From an uncultured Prevotellaceae bacterium (lineage in GTDB: Bacteria > Bacteroidota > Bacteroidia > Bacteroidales > Muribaculaceae), in NCBI GenBank assembly GCA_947302275.1, contig CAMYUW010000016.1, positions 1-52,941 on the forward strand: 52,941 nt of DNA, given 5' to 3'. Position numbers and translations under genes: made by a program. A model generated the notes under the pieces. The model was not told the origin of the DNA. It made no database searches and saw only the letters and a program-made list of their open reading frames with translations. Within the stretch, counting starts at the first letter, position 1, and each line of letters opens with the position of its first letter. Shown here in pieces: positions 40,729 through 48,854 of the stretch.

Positions 40729-41741
40729 GAACCGCAGCATTATTAATTTTAGCATTATTGGCGATGGCAACAGTAAACAGTCAGACGCTGACCGAGCGTC
40801 AACAGGGCTTGGCGGCATGTGCCTGCCTGATGGCACAGGGTGATTTGGAACGGTTGGAACCTGCTGTACGGCAGGCGCTTGACAAGGGCGTGACCATTAA
40901 TGAATTGAAAGAGGCGTTCTCGCAACTCTATGCTTATACGGGATTTCCGCGTTCGCTCAATGCACTGGGTGTGCTTGGCAAGGTGCTGGAAAACGCTGAT
41001 CCTGCCTGGCAGCAGGGCAAACCCTGGACGCGCCCTGCCGAGTGGGACGATGCCCGCAAGGCATACGAGTTGGGCGTGAAGAACCAAACACAGCTCTCGG
41101 GACGTCCGTTTGACTATACCTTCTGCCCGCAGGACGACTATTATCTCAAGTCGCACCTTTTCGGTGACATTTTCGCTGGCGACCAGTTGAGCGCCGCAGA
41201 CCGTGAAATAGTTACCGTGGCAGCCCTGAGCGGTCTTGTTGGGGTGGCTCCGCAGCTGGCCGCGCACAAGCAGGGCGCGGTGAACATGGGTAATTCCCAA
41301 GAGCTGGTTGATGAACTCTGTGCTTGGCTCGATCAGCAGGGATATACCTTGCACAGCAGTTGGCCTAAAGGAAAGCCTAATTCGGCCTATGCCCAGTACT
41401 TCGTGGGTAACAGCTACCTGGCTCCCATGGAGGGCGGCATCGCTAACGTCACGTTTGAGCCCCGTTGCCGCAATAACTGGCACATCCATCACAAGCAGGT
41501 GCAGGTGCTCGTTTGTGTCGCTGGCCGTGGCTGGTATCAGGAGTGGGGAAAACCCGCTGTTGAGCTCAAGCCGGGCGTGGTGATTGAAATTCCCGAGGGC
41601 GCAAAGCACTGGCATGGAGCCGCTAAAGACAGCTGGATGCAGCATCTCACCTACCACAAGGATGTACAGGAAGGTGCCAGCAACGAATGGCTGGAGGCGG
41701 TGACTGATGAGGTTTACAATGCAGTGGATTTTAGTCGCTAG
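40725..41741 (+). CDS. Carboxymuconolactone decarboxylase-cupin fusion protein
   Basis: 338 residues. A likely signal peptide (MRTAALLILALLAMATVNS) is followed by two CMD-like parts: INELKEAFSQLYAYTGFPRS (about 60-90) and DREIVTVAALSGLVG with APQLAAHKQGAVNMG (about 155-195). A C-terminal cupin (about 230-320) has WHIHHKQVQVLVCVAGRGWYQ and the second motif PEGAKHWHGAAKDSW, with His residues fit for metal. The fusion is known in gut bacteria. It may act on an oxidised aromatic or peroxide; the reaction is unknown. The last codons FSR-stop lie in a heptad array. Confidence 0.9.
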   Translation: MRTAALLILALLAMATVNSQTLTERQQGLAACACLMAQGDLERLEPAVRQALDKGVTINELKEAFSQLYAYTGFPRSLNALGVLGKVLENADPAWQQGKPWTRPAEWDDARKAYELGVKNQTQLSGRPFDYTFCPQDDYYLKSHLFGDIFAGDQLSAADREIVTVAALSGLVGVAPQLAAHKQGAVNMGNSQELVDELCAWLDQQGYTLHSSWPKGKPNSAYAQYFVGNSYLAPMEGGIANVTFEPRCRNNWHIHHKQVQVLVCVAGRGWYQEWGKPAVELKPGVVIEIPEGAKHWHGAAKDSWMQHLTYHKDVQEGASNEWLEAVTDEVYNAVDFSR

Positions 41742-41772
41742 TCATTGTACTGACTAGTCAACTAGTCGTTAT
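41731..41772. repeat. CTAG-type heptad array at the end of the second operon
   Basis: Units TTAGTCG, CTAGTCA, TTGTACT, GACTAGT, CAACTAG, TCGTTAT. The TAG stop of the CMD-cupin gene (41739-41741) is in the second unit. Confidence 0.78.
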
Positions 41773-41776
41773 CAAA

Positions 41777-41830
41777 AGTCGCTGGTCGCTTGTCGGTATC
41801 TATGAGCCGATACAAGCGACCAGCGACTTG
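41777..41830 (+). terminator. Long hairpin after the second operon
   Basis: A perfect 18-bp inverted repeat (41777-41794 with 41813-41830) with an 18-nt centre that can pair further. Probable terminator, though the following sequence (GTTATT) is not a strong U-run. Confidence 0.7.
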
Positions 41831-41874
41831 TTATTAAAAGCTAGTGACTAATCGATAAAAAAGAATGGCTTGAA

Positions 41875-41905
41875 GTTGGCCATTCAAGAAAAATGATTAT
41901 CTTTG
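41875..41905 (+). promoter_or_regulatory. Promoter for the 1073-residue oxidoreductase gene
   Basis: GTTG (41875-41878) and TATCTTTG (41898-41905), 19-bp spacer, with a leader of about 95 nt before the ATG at 42004. Confidence 0.75.
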
Positions 41906-42003
41906 CCCTGTAATAAAGGTTTTTCTTTGAGCGCGTTTGCCTCTTGACGGGGTTAAACCGTTGAATTATAGATAATAACCATTAAACCATAAAACCAGTC
42001 ATT

Positions 42004-45000
42004 ATGTATAAAATTGAAAACCATCCTATTCTTGACCTCCCAAAAGAAGAATACGTGGAATTCCAGTTTGAAGGGAGAACCGTTCGTGGCCAGAAAGGTA
42101 AAACCATAGCCGCCGCCCTTCATCAAGCAGGATTTATTGTGCACAGCCACAGCACCACTGGACGCAACCGCAGCCTGGAGTGCGGTATTGGCAAGTGCGG
42201 TGCCTGCGAAATGCTTGTCGATGGCCAGGTGCGTCGCATTTGCATCACCAGCATCGACGGAGTGAAAGAGGTTCGCGAGATTCCCAAGGACTATCTGCCC
42301 GAGGGCAAGGCTCGTGAGGCCCATGAGACCAAGATTTACAAGACCACGGTTGCCATCGTTGGCGGCGGCCCTGCCGGACTTGCCTGCCGCGAACAGCTTA
42401 CCGCAATGGGTATCCCCAACATCGTGGTAGATAACAACGCCACTGAGGGCGGCCAGTTCAACATGCAGACCCACCAGTTCTTCTTCTTTGAAAAGGAACA
42501 GAAGTTTGGTGGTATGCGCGGTTTTGACATTGCCAAGACACTTGCCGGCGAGAATCATGACGGCATCCTGTTGAACAATACCGTGTGGGACCTGCTTGAA
42601 GGTCGCCGCATTGCCTTGAAGAATATCGTCACCCAGGAGGTGAGCTACATCGATGCCGACCATCTGGTGGTAGCTACCGGTGCTGTTCCGTTCATGCCCG
42701 TATTTGAGAACGATGACGTGCCTGGCGTATATACCGCTGCCGTATTCCAGAAGATGATGAACCAGGAGCACACCCTGCTGGGTAAGCGCGTGCTCACCGT
42801 GGGTGCCGGCAACATCGGCTACCTCACCAGCTACCAGGCCATGCAGGCCGGTGCAACCATCAAGGCCATCATCGAGGGTATGGACCACGAGGGCGGTTTC
42901 CCCGTTCAGGCCAACCGCGTTCGCCGTCTGGGCATCCCCATCATGACTTCGCATGTGCTCATCCGCGCTATCCCCAACGATGACTACACCGGCGTTAAGG
43001 GCGCCGTGATTGCCGAGTGCAAGAACTTCCAGCCCATCCCCGGCACCGAGCGCGTGATTGACGACATCGACATCATCAACATCTGCACGGGTCTGATTCC
43101 CGATAACCAGCTGCTCGTAAAAGGCCGTTCTGTATTTGGCCGCAACGTCTATGGCGCTGGCGATGCCGTTCGCATTGGCGAGGGCACCAGTGCCGTGCTG
43201 CGTGGCAAGCAGGTAGCTTATGAGGTGGCTCAGGAACTGGGCATCCGTTTCTCCTATGAGGATTATCTGGAGGTTTCCCGTCAGTATATCGACTCCCAGC
43301 AGCGCCCCGTGCGTCTGCTCGACAAGCCCAACGCCCCCAGCGAGGAGCGCATGGCCCTGAAGCCCTATGTGCAGATCAACTGCCTCTATGGCTTCGCATG
43401 TAACCCCTGTACCTTTGCCTGTCCTCAGGGAGCGATCACCAAGCCCACCACCTCATCGGTGCCCGTGGTCGATTATGACAAGTGTATCGGCTGCATGCAG
43501 TGCGTTAACCACTGCCCGGGTTTGGCCATCTTCGGCTACGACAAGCGCAAGAATGTGATGTTCCTGCCAGTAGAATATGATGTGGAAGAGGGCAAGGAGG
43601 TATTCCTCGTGGATGACAACGGCGCCAAGGTGGGCGAGGGTATCATCGAGAAGGTTCTCAAGAAAGACAACAAGACCCATGTGGCACGCGTACAAGCCAC
43701 TAAGGTGGAAGAGTTGAACAACGTGAAGGGCTTCATCCTCAAGGAGCGCTATCCCGAGCCCTTGAACCTGCGTCCCCTCACCAACCCCGAGGAAGGCAAG
43801 TCGTTTGTTTGCCACTGCGAGGATGTGGATGTGAAGACCCTGTTGACGCTGGTGGGAGACCGCAAGTATATCTCGGTGGATGAGCTCAAGCACACCACCC
43901 GCATGGGTATGGGTCCCTGCCGTGGCAAGCGCTGTGTTTCGCGCGCCAAGCAGATCTTGCGTGCCCACGGCATCGAGGTGACTGGCGACAGCACCCCGCG
44001 CGCACCGCTGGCTAACCAGGTTACCCTGGGTGATGTCTATAACGGTGAGCCCAAGGAGACCTTCGTGTTTGAACACGGTTCCATCATCGAGAAGGCCGAG
44101 ACCGAAATCATCGTCGCTGGCGGTGGTATGGCTGGTAGTGCGGCATTCCGTTACTTTGCCGAAGCAGGCAAGCGAGTCATTCTGGTTAACTATGACCGCG
44201 GTTCAACGTGGCGCTGCATTGGTGGCGGACGTCCTGCGTTCTCCAATCCCGACATCAGCGACATTGCCATGCACAACCTGGAAATCTTCCGCGATGACCA
44301 GCAGCATTGCAACATCGACCTGAAGATGACCCGCTATGTCAACCTCGTTCATGACGATGCCACCTATCGTTCCCTCGACGCTTCACGCGCCTGGAGCGAG
44401 GCCTTCATGATTGACCGCAAGGACTTCACCAAGGTGATTTCGCCTTACTGGAACCCCAACGATAACATCTACAGCCACGCCTTGATTTCTGAGAACTGCT
44501 GGCAGGCCACGCCTGGTCGCACTATCGAGTATGTGCGCACCGTGGGCAAGCAGCATGGCGGTGAGGTTCTCGAAGACTGCGAGGTGCTGCACGTAGAGCG
44601 CGCCGGTGACAAATACCGCGTGCTGGTGCGTCGCCACGACAAACACTATGTGGAATACACCTGCGACCACTTTGTCAATGCCATGGGTTGGGGCTCCGAG
44701 AAGTTTGCCGATATGCTCGGCATCGACACCCAGCTCTATCCCGTCAAGCACCAGGCATTCATCACCCGCCGTCTGCCCAACATGGGTGTTAACGGCGACT
44801 CGCTCGACATGATTATCGACCGCCGTCACTACAAGGGCTTCAACGCCGTTTACGGTCAGCAGTTCCTGCACACGGGTCAAATCATCGGTTGCGCATCACC
44901 CGACTGCGACGCTTATGAGGCACGCCAGAACCTGAAGTACAACAGTCAGGCCTTCCTCAAGATCGTGAGCGAGATGTTTGCCCAGTGGATACCCAACCTT

Positions 45001-45225
45001 GCATCGGTCGGCTTCCATGCCGTTTGGGCTGGCTACTACATCGAGCCGCGTTACATCATCGATCCCGAAGTGGGTCTGCTCACCGGTCTGCGTGGTCACG
45101 GCTTCATGCTCGGCCAGTATCTGGCTAAGCTCTATGTGGATAAGTATCTGGGCAAGCCCGTTCCCGAATACATGAAGGATCTTGCCATCGGCGGCAAGGG
45201 CTTAAGCGAGAACGCCTTCCAGTAA
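42004..45225 (+). CDS. Multi-domain FAD/Fe-S oxidoreductase (HcnABC-like fusion)
   Basis: 1073 residues combining parts that are usually separate subunits. In order: a [2Fe-2S] ferredoxin-like domain (Cys60, Cys65, Cys68, Cys80 in LECGIGKCGACEML and RICITS); a pyridine-nucleotide-disulfide-type FAD/NAD domain (VAIVGGGPAGLACRE from about 115; VYGAGDAVRIGEG); two 4Fe-4S sets (CNPCTFACPQGAI and CIGCMQCVNHCPG, about 460-510); a BFD-like [2Fe-2S] domain (VCHCEDVDV with GPCRGKRC, about 600-650); and a DAO-type FAD domain (IIVAGGGMAGSAAFR from about 700). This is the set found in opine, proline and HcnABC-type amine dehydrogenases. The substrate is probably an amino acid or amine; no transporter is adjacent. 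Cytoplasmic. Confidence 0.9.
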   Translation: MYKIENHPILDLPKEEYVEFQFEGRTVRGQKGKTIAAALHQAGFIVHSHSTTGRNRSLECGIGKCGACEMLVDGQVRRICITSIDGVKEVREIPKDYLPEGKAREAHETKIYKTTVAIVGGGPAGLACREQLTAMGIPNIVVDNNATEGGQFNMQTHQFFFFEKEQKFGGMRGFDIAKTLAGENHDGILLNNTVWDLLEGRRIALKNIVTQEVSYIDADHLVVATGAVPFMPVFENDDVPGVYTAAVFQKMMNQEHTLLGKRVLTVGAGNIGYLTSYQAMQAGATIKAIIEGMDHEGGFPVQANRVRRLGIPIMTSHVLIRAIPNDDYTGVKGAVIAECKNFQPIPGTERVIDDIDIINICTGLIPDNQLLVKGRSVFGRNVYGAGDAVRIGEGTSAVLRGKQVAYEVAQELGIRFSYEDYLEVSRQYIDSQQRPVRLLDKPNAPSEERMALKPYVQINCLYGFACNPCTFACPQGAITKPTTSSVPVVDYDKCIGCMQCVNHCPGLAIFGYDKRKNVMFLPVEYDVEEGKEVFLVDDNGAKVGEGIIEKVLKKDNKTHVARVQATKVEELNNVKGFILKERYPEPLNLRPLTNPEEGKSFVCHCEDVDVKTLLTLVGDRKYISVDELKHTTRMGMGPCRGKRCVSRAKQILRAHGIEVTGDSTPRAPLANQVTLGDVYNGEPKETFVFEHGSIIEKAETEIIVAGGGMAGSAAFRYFAEAGKRVILVNYDRGSTWRCIGGGRPAFSNPDISDIAMHNLEIFRDDQQHCNIDLKMTRYVNLVHDDATYRSLDASRAWSEAFMIDRKDFTKVISPYWNPNDNIYSHALISENCWQATPGRTIEYVRTVGKQHGGEVLEDCEVLHVERAGDKYRVLVRRHDKHYVEYTCDHFVNAMGWGSEKFADMLGIDTQLYPVKHQAFITRRLPNMGVNGDSLDMIIDRRHYKGFNAVYGQQFLHTGQIIGCASPDCDAYEARQNLKYNSQAFLKIVSEMFAQWIPNLASVGFHAVWAGYYIEPRYIIDPEVGLLTGLRGHGFMLGQYLAKLYVDKYLGKPVPEYMKDLAIGGKGLSENAFQ

Positions 45226-45251
45226 ACCATATCCGCAAGGACAAAACGAAG

Positions 45252-45291
45252 AAGTGCCCCCGAGAGTTTGACTGGACTCTCGGGGGCACTT
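45252..45291 (+). terminator. Terminator after the oxidoreductase gene
   Basis: A perfect 16-bp GC-rich stem (45252-45267 with 45276-45291), 8-nt loop. Confidence 0.88.
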
Positions 45292-45302
45292 GATTTGCAG
45301 CC

Positions 45303-45339
45303 GCCCCATGGGGCTAAGACGAGGCCGCTCCTAACGGAG
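45303..45339. repeat. Two small palindromes, REP-like
   Basis: GCCCCATGGGGC (45303-45314) and CTCC-TAAC-GGAG (45328-45339) lie side by side between the oxidoreductase terminator and the next gene. They look like an intergenic repeat unit but occur only once in this window. Confidence 0.4.
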
Positions 45340-45358
45340 TTTATACGGACAGTAATAA

Positions 45359-46069
45359 TTAATCGGCATGAGAAATCTGCATGGTTCTCACCATTCTGCG
45401 AACTGTTGCGGTTCCATCATTGAAAAACGATGAACTGACATAACCGATCAAGAAAACCTGTTCTGAATCAATGGAAGTTCTCACGAGTACTACCATGGTT
45501 TTCTTGTCGAGAGTGAGATAAGCCTTTTCGTCCTCGGAAGATTCTTCAGGATAATAGATGTATCGCTCATTCAAGAAAGCCAGCAATTCATCTATTCTCA
45601 CCCTGGTCGGCAGCAACGCCACTATCGAAGCTTCAAGACCCGATTCTCCAAAGAAATAGTCGGTCATGAATTCGCTATATCGGCCCTCGTAAACGAGATT
45701 TCTTTCATCCTCTCCAATCAAGGAGTAGCCCAACATGAAATCGCTAACGGTCTGCTTGGAAGCGCCCCATTTAAGGAATGGCTCCCTAAAAAAGTTATAT
45801 TTGCCAGTCACAGTCACCTTAAACGACTTGGATCCGTTGCGAATGGTCGTTTCCCCGACTAGCCGTGCAGTCACGACACCCCTAGTCACACTTGCGATCA
45901 ACTCGTTGTCCGATGTCCAATCGGTATTATTTCCCGGGATTTTGTAGCTGTCGCCTGCCGTCAGGGTTATGTCGGGATAATTGGGCTCGTCTTCATCATC
46001 GCTACCGCAAGAAACCAATGCCATCGAAGCGATTATTACTGATAAAAACAGATAATATATTGTCTTCAT
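45359..46069 (-). CDS. Predicted lipoprotein, function unknown
   Basis: 236 residues from the ATG at 46069. Signal MKTIYYLFLSVIIASMALVS-C with lipobox, then an acidic linker (GSDDEDEPNYP). The N-terminal part (about 30-85) reads like an Ig-like or BIG2-type strand set (LTAGDSYKIPGNNTDWTSDNELIASV, shown here only as its start LTAGDSYK and end NELIASV). The C-terminal part has no known motif. The upstream in-frame codons lie within the MBL gene region and are rejected. It follows the MBL-fold gene by 56 bp. Confidence 0.75.
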   Translation of the reverse strand: MKTIYYLFLSVIIASMALVSCGSDDEDEPNYPDITLTAGDSYKIPGNNTDWTSDNELIASVTRGVVTARLVGETTIRNGSKSFKVTVTGKYNFFREPFLKWGASKQTVSDFMLGYSLIGEDERNLVYEGRYSEFMTDYFFGESGLEASIVALLPTRVRIDELLAFLNERYIYYPEESSEDEKAYLTLDKKTMVVLVRTSIDSEQVFLIGYVSSSFFNDGTATVRRMVRTMQISHAD

Positions 46070-46125
46070 CACAGTAAAGCTTATTTGAAATGACACAAAT
46101 CTGTGCTTTAGCCAGACTGTTCTCG

Positions 46126-46878
46126 CTACTTTGCAAGTTTCATCACACGTTTCATCTCCAGGTTCTCGTAGCCCTCGGGGCAATGGGTGGAGAGGTAGAC
46201 CGTGGGGTTGTTGCTGATGAAGTCGCGCACGCGGTCAAGGGTTTCGCGAGCTGCGGCCATGTCCTCAAACACAATCGAGAGTTTGTTGGCCTTCAGCGCG
46301 GCGTCACAGTAGGTCACGTCGCCGTGGAACATGTAGAAGAGGCCTTCATGTTCCAGAATGGCGATGCTGTTGCCGTGGGTATGCCCCTTGGCCTGGATGA
46401 ACCACAGCCCGTCGGCCACCTGCATGGCGTTGGGAAAGTTGTGATAGGTCTGGCCATACTCGGCTCGGACGATGTTTTCGCTATCAAGCTTCATCGCGTC
46501 GGCATCCTCGGGAGCGATATACACCTTGGCATTGGGGAATTCGCCGATGCAGTCGCTGTGGTCGGGATGCTTGTGGGTAATGAGGATTTTGGTCACTTGC
46601 TCTGGCTTGTAGCCAGTAGCAGCGAAGGCGTCCATATAGTCGGCCACCTTCTCGCCCATATAGAGAGGGGCGCCATACTTCTTGGCTGGAGCGGCAAAAC
46701 TGGCTTTGAAGCCCGTGTCAATCAGTATCACCTCATCGCCGGTGTCGATGAGAAAATTCTGCAGGCTGCTGCGGTAGATGATTTGCTCGTCGAAAGCATC
46801 CCTTCCCTCCTCGCCGCCAAAGGCGAACGGCTGGTTCATAAAACCGCCGTCAAACATGCGGATAGCTTTGATAATCAT
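46126..46878 (-). CDS. MBL-fold metallo-hydrolase
   Basis: 250 residues. Metallo-beta-lactamase-fold ligands: ILITHKHPDHSDCIG (HxHxDH), GHTHGNS, MFHGDVTYCD and the final STHCPEG His. The N-terminal strand has FLIDTGDEVILIDTGF, typical of lactonase or glyoxalase II-like members. Two zinc or iron ions are expected. Probable hydrolysis of a thioester or lactone; the substrate is not known. It is 39 bp downstream of the flavodoxin gene 46918 in the same operon, a neighbourhood that suits carbonyl or quinone detoxification. Confidence 0.92.
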   Translation of the reverse strand: MIIKAIRMFDGGFMNQPFAFGGEEGRDAFDEQIIYRSSLQNFLIDTGDEVILIDTGFKASFAAPAKKYGAPLYMGEKVADYMDAFAATGYKPEQVTKILITHKHPDHSDCIGEFPNAKVYIAPEDADAMKLDSENIVRAEYGQTYHNFPNAMQVADGLWFIQAKGHTHGNSIAILEHEGLFYMFHGDVTYCDAALKANKLSIVFEDMAAARETLDRVRDFISNNPTVYLSTHCPEGYENLEMKRVMKLAK

Positions 46879-46917
46879 AATGTTGTTTTCTATTTAATTA
46901 CTAATATTGATTGATTG

Positions 46918-47433
46918 TTAGAGTTTTCCTACCAGATCTTGGATTTTTTGCTTGGTAGCGTCGGTTTTTTGCTCATCGACAGTAGCGGTCACGATGCCAG
47001 TGTCCTCGACTTTCCAGTAGTTGCAGATGTCGCGGTACTCAGCCTTGGCCCCGTCATACACGCCAGGCGAATAGGACGAAACGAGCAATGCCATCTTCTT
47101 AACCTGGGCGGGACTGTTCACGCAGTACATGCGCTGGATGGGTGCCTGGATCTGGGCATTGAGCGTAAAGTAATAGATGGGGGCAGCCAGTACCAGCACT
47201 TCGGCCTCGGCCATCAGCGGATAGAGCTCCTGCATGTCGTCTTGCTGGATGCAGGCGCCGTTGCCCTTGCCGTGGCAATACTCACAGGCCAGACAGCCTG
47301 CAATTTTCTTTTTAGACACATTCACCAGTGTCACGTTATGACCTGCTGCCTCGGCAGCCTTCTTGTACTCTTCGGCCATCCAGGCGGTGTTGCCGTTTGC
47401 CCTGGGCGAACTTTGTAAAATCAGAATGTTCAT
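46918..47433 (-). CDS. Flavodoxin-fold NAD(P)H-dependent FMN reductase
   Basis: 171 residues. The start MNILILQSSPRANGNTAWM has the SSPRxxGNT FMN phosphate loop. A cysteine pair region CLACEYCHGKGNGAC follows (about 47-61), then VLVLAAPIYYFTLNAQIQ with the flavin loop. Related to 39092, but the cysteine spacing differs. First gene of the 46918-46126-45359 operon with a near-perfect promoter. Expected activity: reduction of quinones, flavins or nitro compounds. Confidence 0.91.
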   Translation of the reverse strand: MNILILQSSPRANGNTAWMAEEYKKAAEAAGHNVTLVNVSKKKIAGCLACEYCHGKGNGACIQQDDMQELYPLMAEAEVLVLAAPIYYFTLNAQIQAPIQRMYCVNSPAQVKKMALLVSSYSPGVYDGAKAEYRDICNYWKVEDTGIVTATVDEQKTDATKQKIQDLVGKL

Positions 47434-47467
47434 AGTGATTACCGTTTAGTTAATGCTTTATTCCCCG

Positions 47468-47499
47468 CAAAGATAGCAATTATTTCCCATAACTGCAAC
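47468..47499 (-). promoter_or_regulatory. Promoter for the FMN reductase-MBL operon
   Basis: Minus strand GTTG (47496-47499) and TATCTTTG (47468-47475), 20-bp spacer, 34 bp before the ATG. Confidence 0.8.
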
Positions 47500-47504
47500 G
47501 ATTA

Positions 47505-47640
47505 TCTCATCAGCGCCTGCACGAGAAATTTAACTAAATTATCAATAATATTAAATAAAATGTTGTCTTGTTTGATTTTTATTTAATTTCTCGGCCGTCA
47601 GGCCGATTAAAAAGCCAGAGACCTATTTTGACATAGCTCC
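47505..47640. mobile_element. MITE-like non-coding element, copy 2 (opposite orientation)
   Basis: GAGAAATTTA (47523-47532) pairs with TTAATTTCTC (47583-47592) around an AT-rich core. The latter is followed by hairpin TCGGCC-GTCA-GGCCGA (47591-47606), and further out by TTTTGACATAGCTCC, which resembles the TTATGACACATCCC end of copy 1. Boundaries are approximate. Confidence 0.6.
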
Positions 47641-47663
47641 TTTTTCACTTTTTTGTTGATCTA

Positions 47664-48698
47664 TTATTTGTTCTTGGCTGCCGATACCCACACGGGGTCG
47701 GAGTCCATGACAGGCTTGTTGACGGCCATCACGCCCGAGAGGTTGTGCGGCACGTAAGGCTCTTCCAGGTAGCGGATGTCGTCGGCGGTCAGGCGGATGT
47801 CGAGCGCGCGGACGGCGCCCTCAATATGGTGAAGTTTGGTGGCTCCCACGATGGGCGACTCCACCTTGGTCAGCAGCCATGCCAGTGAAATCTGTGTCAT
47901 ATCCACGCCGTAGCGGTCGGCCAGTTCCACGACGCGCTCCACGATGCGGTTGTCCTGCTCGGCGGTGGCGTCATATTTGAAATGCATGAAGGCATCTTTC
48001 TCCTGTCGCAGTGAGGTCTCGCCGGGGCGTTTTGCCAGTTTGCCTGACGCCAGTGCGCTGTAAGGCGTCTGTGCGATGTTGTCCTCGCGGCATAGCGGCT
48101 GCATCTCGCGTTCCTCCTCGCGCATAATCAGATTATAGTGGTTTTGAACACTGATAAATTTCGCCCAGCCGCGTTTCTCGGCCAGTGCGTTCATCTTGGC
48201 AAGTTGGTAGGCATAGGCATTGGCGATGCCGATGTAGCGGGCCTTGCCCGTACGGACTGCCTCGTTCATGCCTTCTAAAATTTCCTCGGCAGGCGTTTTG
48301 TAGTCCCAGATGTGGTAGATGTATAGGTCGACATAATCCATGCCCAGATGCTGCAGACTGCTGTCGATGTTGTTCAGCACATGCTGTCGGCCATCGATGC
48401 CAGTGGCAATCTCCTCGTCGGTGCGCGGCAGGAACTTGGTGGCGACGACCACGTCTTCGCGCTGTGCCATGTCTCGCAAGGCCCTACCGACATACTGCTC
48501 AGATGTGCCCAGCTGGTAGGCAATGGCGGTGTCAAAAAAGTTCACGCCCAGGTCGAGGCTGCGGCGGATAATTTCCCGTGTCGGCTCCTCGCCGATGGTC
48601 CATGAATGCTGACCGATGGTCGGATCACCGAATCCCATGCAGCCCAAACAGATGCGCGAGACGCGCAAGTCAGAATTTCCCAGTTTTACGTATTCCAT
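47664..48698 (-). CDS. Aldo/keto reductase
   Basis: 344 residues, NADPH-dependent carbonyl reductase of the YajO/voltage-gated-channel-beta-like group. Tetrad: Asp and Tyr in FFDTAIAYQLGTSE, Lys in VVVATKFLPR, His in LYIYHIWD. C-terminal cofactor part SPIVGATKLHHIEGAV. The start MEYVKLGNSDLRVSRICLGCMGFG is canonical. It is a single gene with no close partner on its strand except the FMN reductase operon 230 bp away. A -7 box TATTTTTG lies at 48728-48735 on the minus strand. Confidence 0.94.
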   Translation of the reverse strand: MEYVKLGNSDLRVSRICLGCMGFGDPTIGQHSWTIGEEPTREIIRRSLDLGVNFFDTAIAYQLGTSEQYVGRALRDMAQREDVVVATKFLPRTDEEIATGIDGRQHVLNNIDSSLQHLGMDYVDLYIYHIWDYKTPAEEILEGMNEAVRTGKARYIGIANAYAYQLAKMNALAEKRGWAKFISVQNHYNLIMREEEREMQPLCREDNIAQTPYSALASGKLAKRPGETSLRQEKDAFMHFKYDATAEQDNRIVERVVELADRYGVDMTQISLAWLLTKVESPIVGATKLHHIEGAVRALDIRLTADDIRYLEEPYVPHNLSGVMAVNKPVMDSDPVWVSAAKNK

Positions 48699-48796
48699 AA
48701 CCCAAATTTTTTATCTTTTGAAAGACACAAAAATACAAAATTTTCTGTGAATCTCCTCCAAAACAGTTGTCATTATTGAGGATTCTATTCTTTTTA

Positions 48797-48827
48797 TTTG
48801 CTTTTCATCAATTAATATGTATATTTG
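48797..48827 (+). promoter_or_regulatory. Promoter for the 48855 gene
   Basis: TTTG (48797-48800) and TATATTTG (48820-48827), 19-bp spacer. Confidence 0.82.
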
Positions 48828-48854
48828 CGGTGTAAATATTAAAAGAATTGCTTG

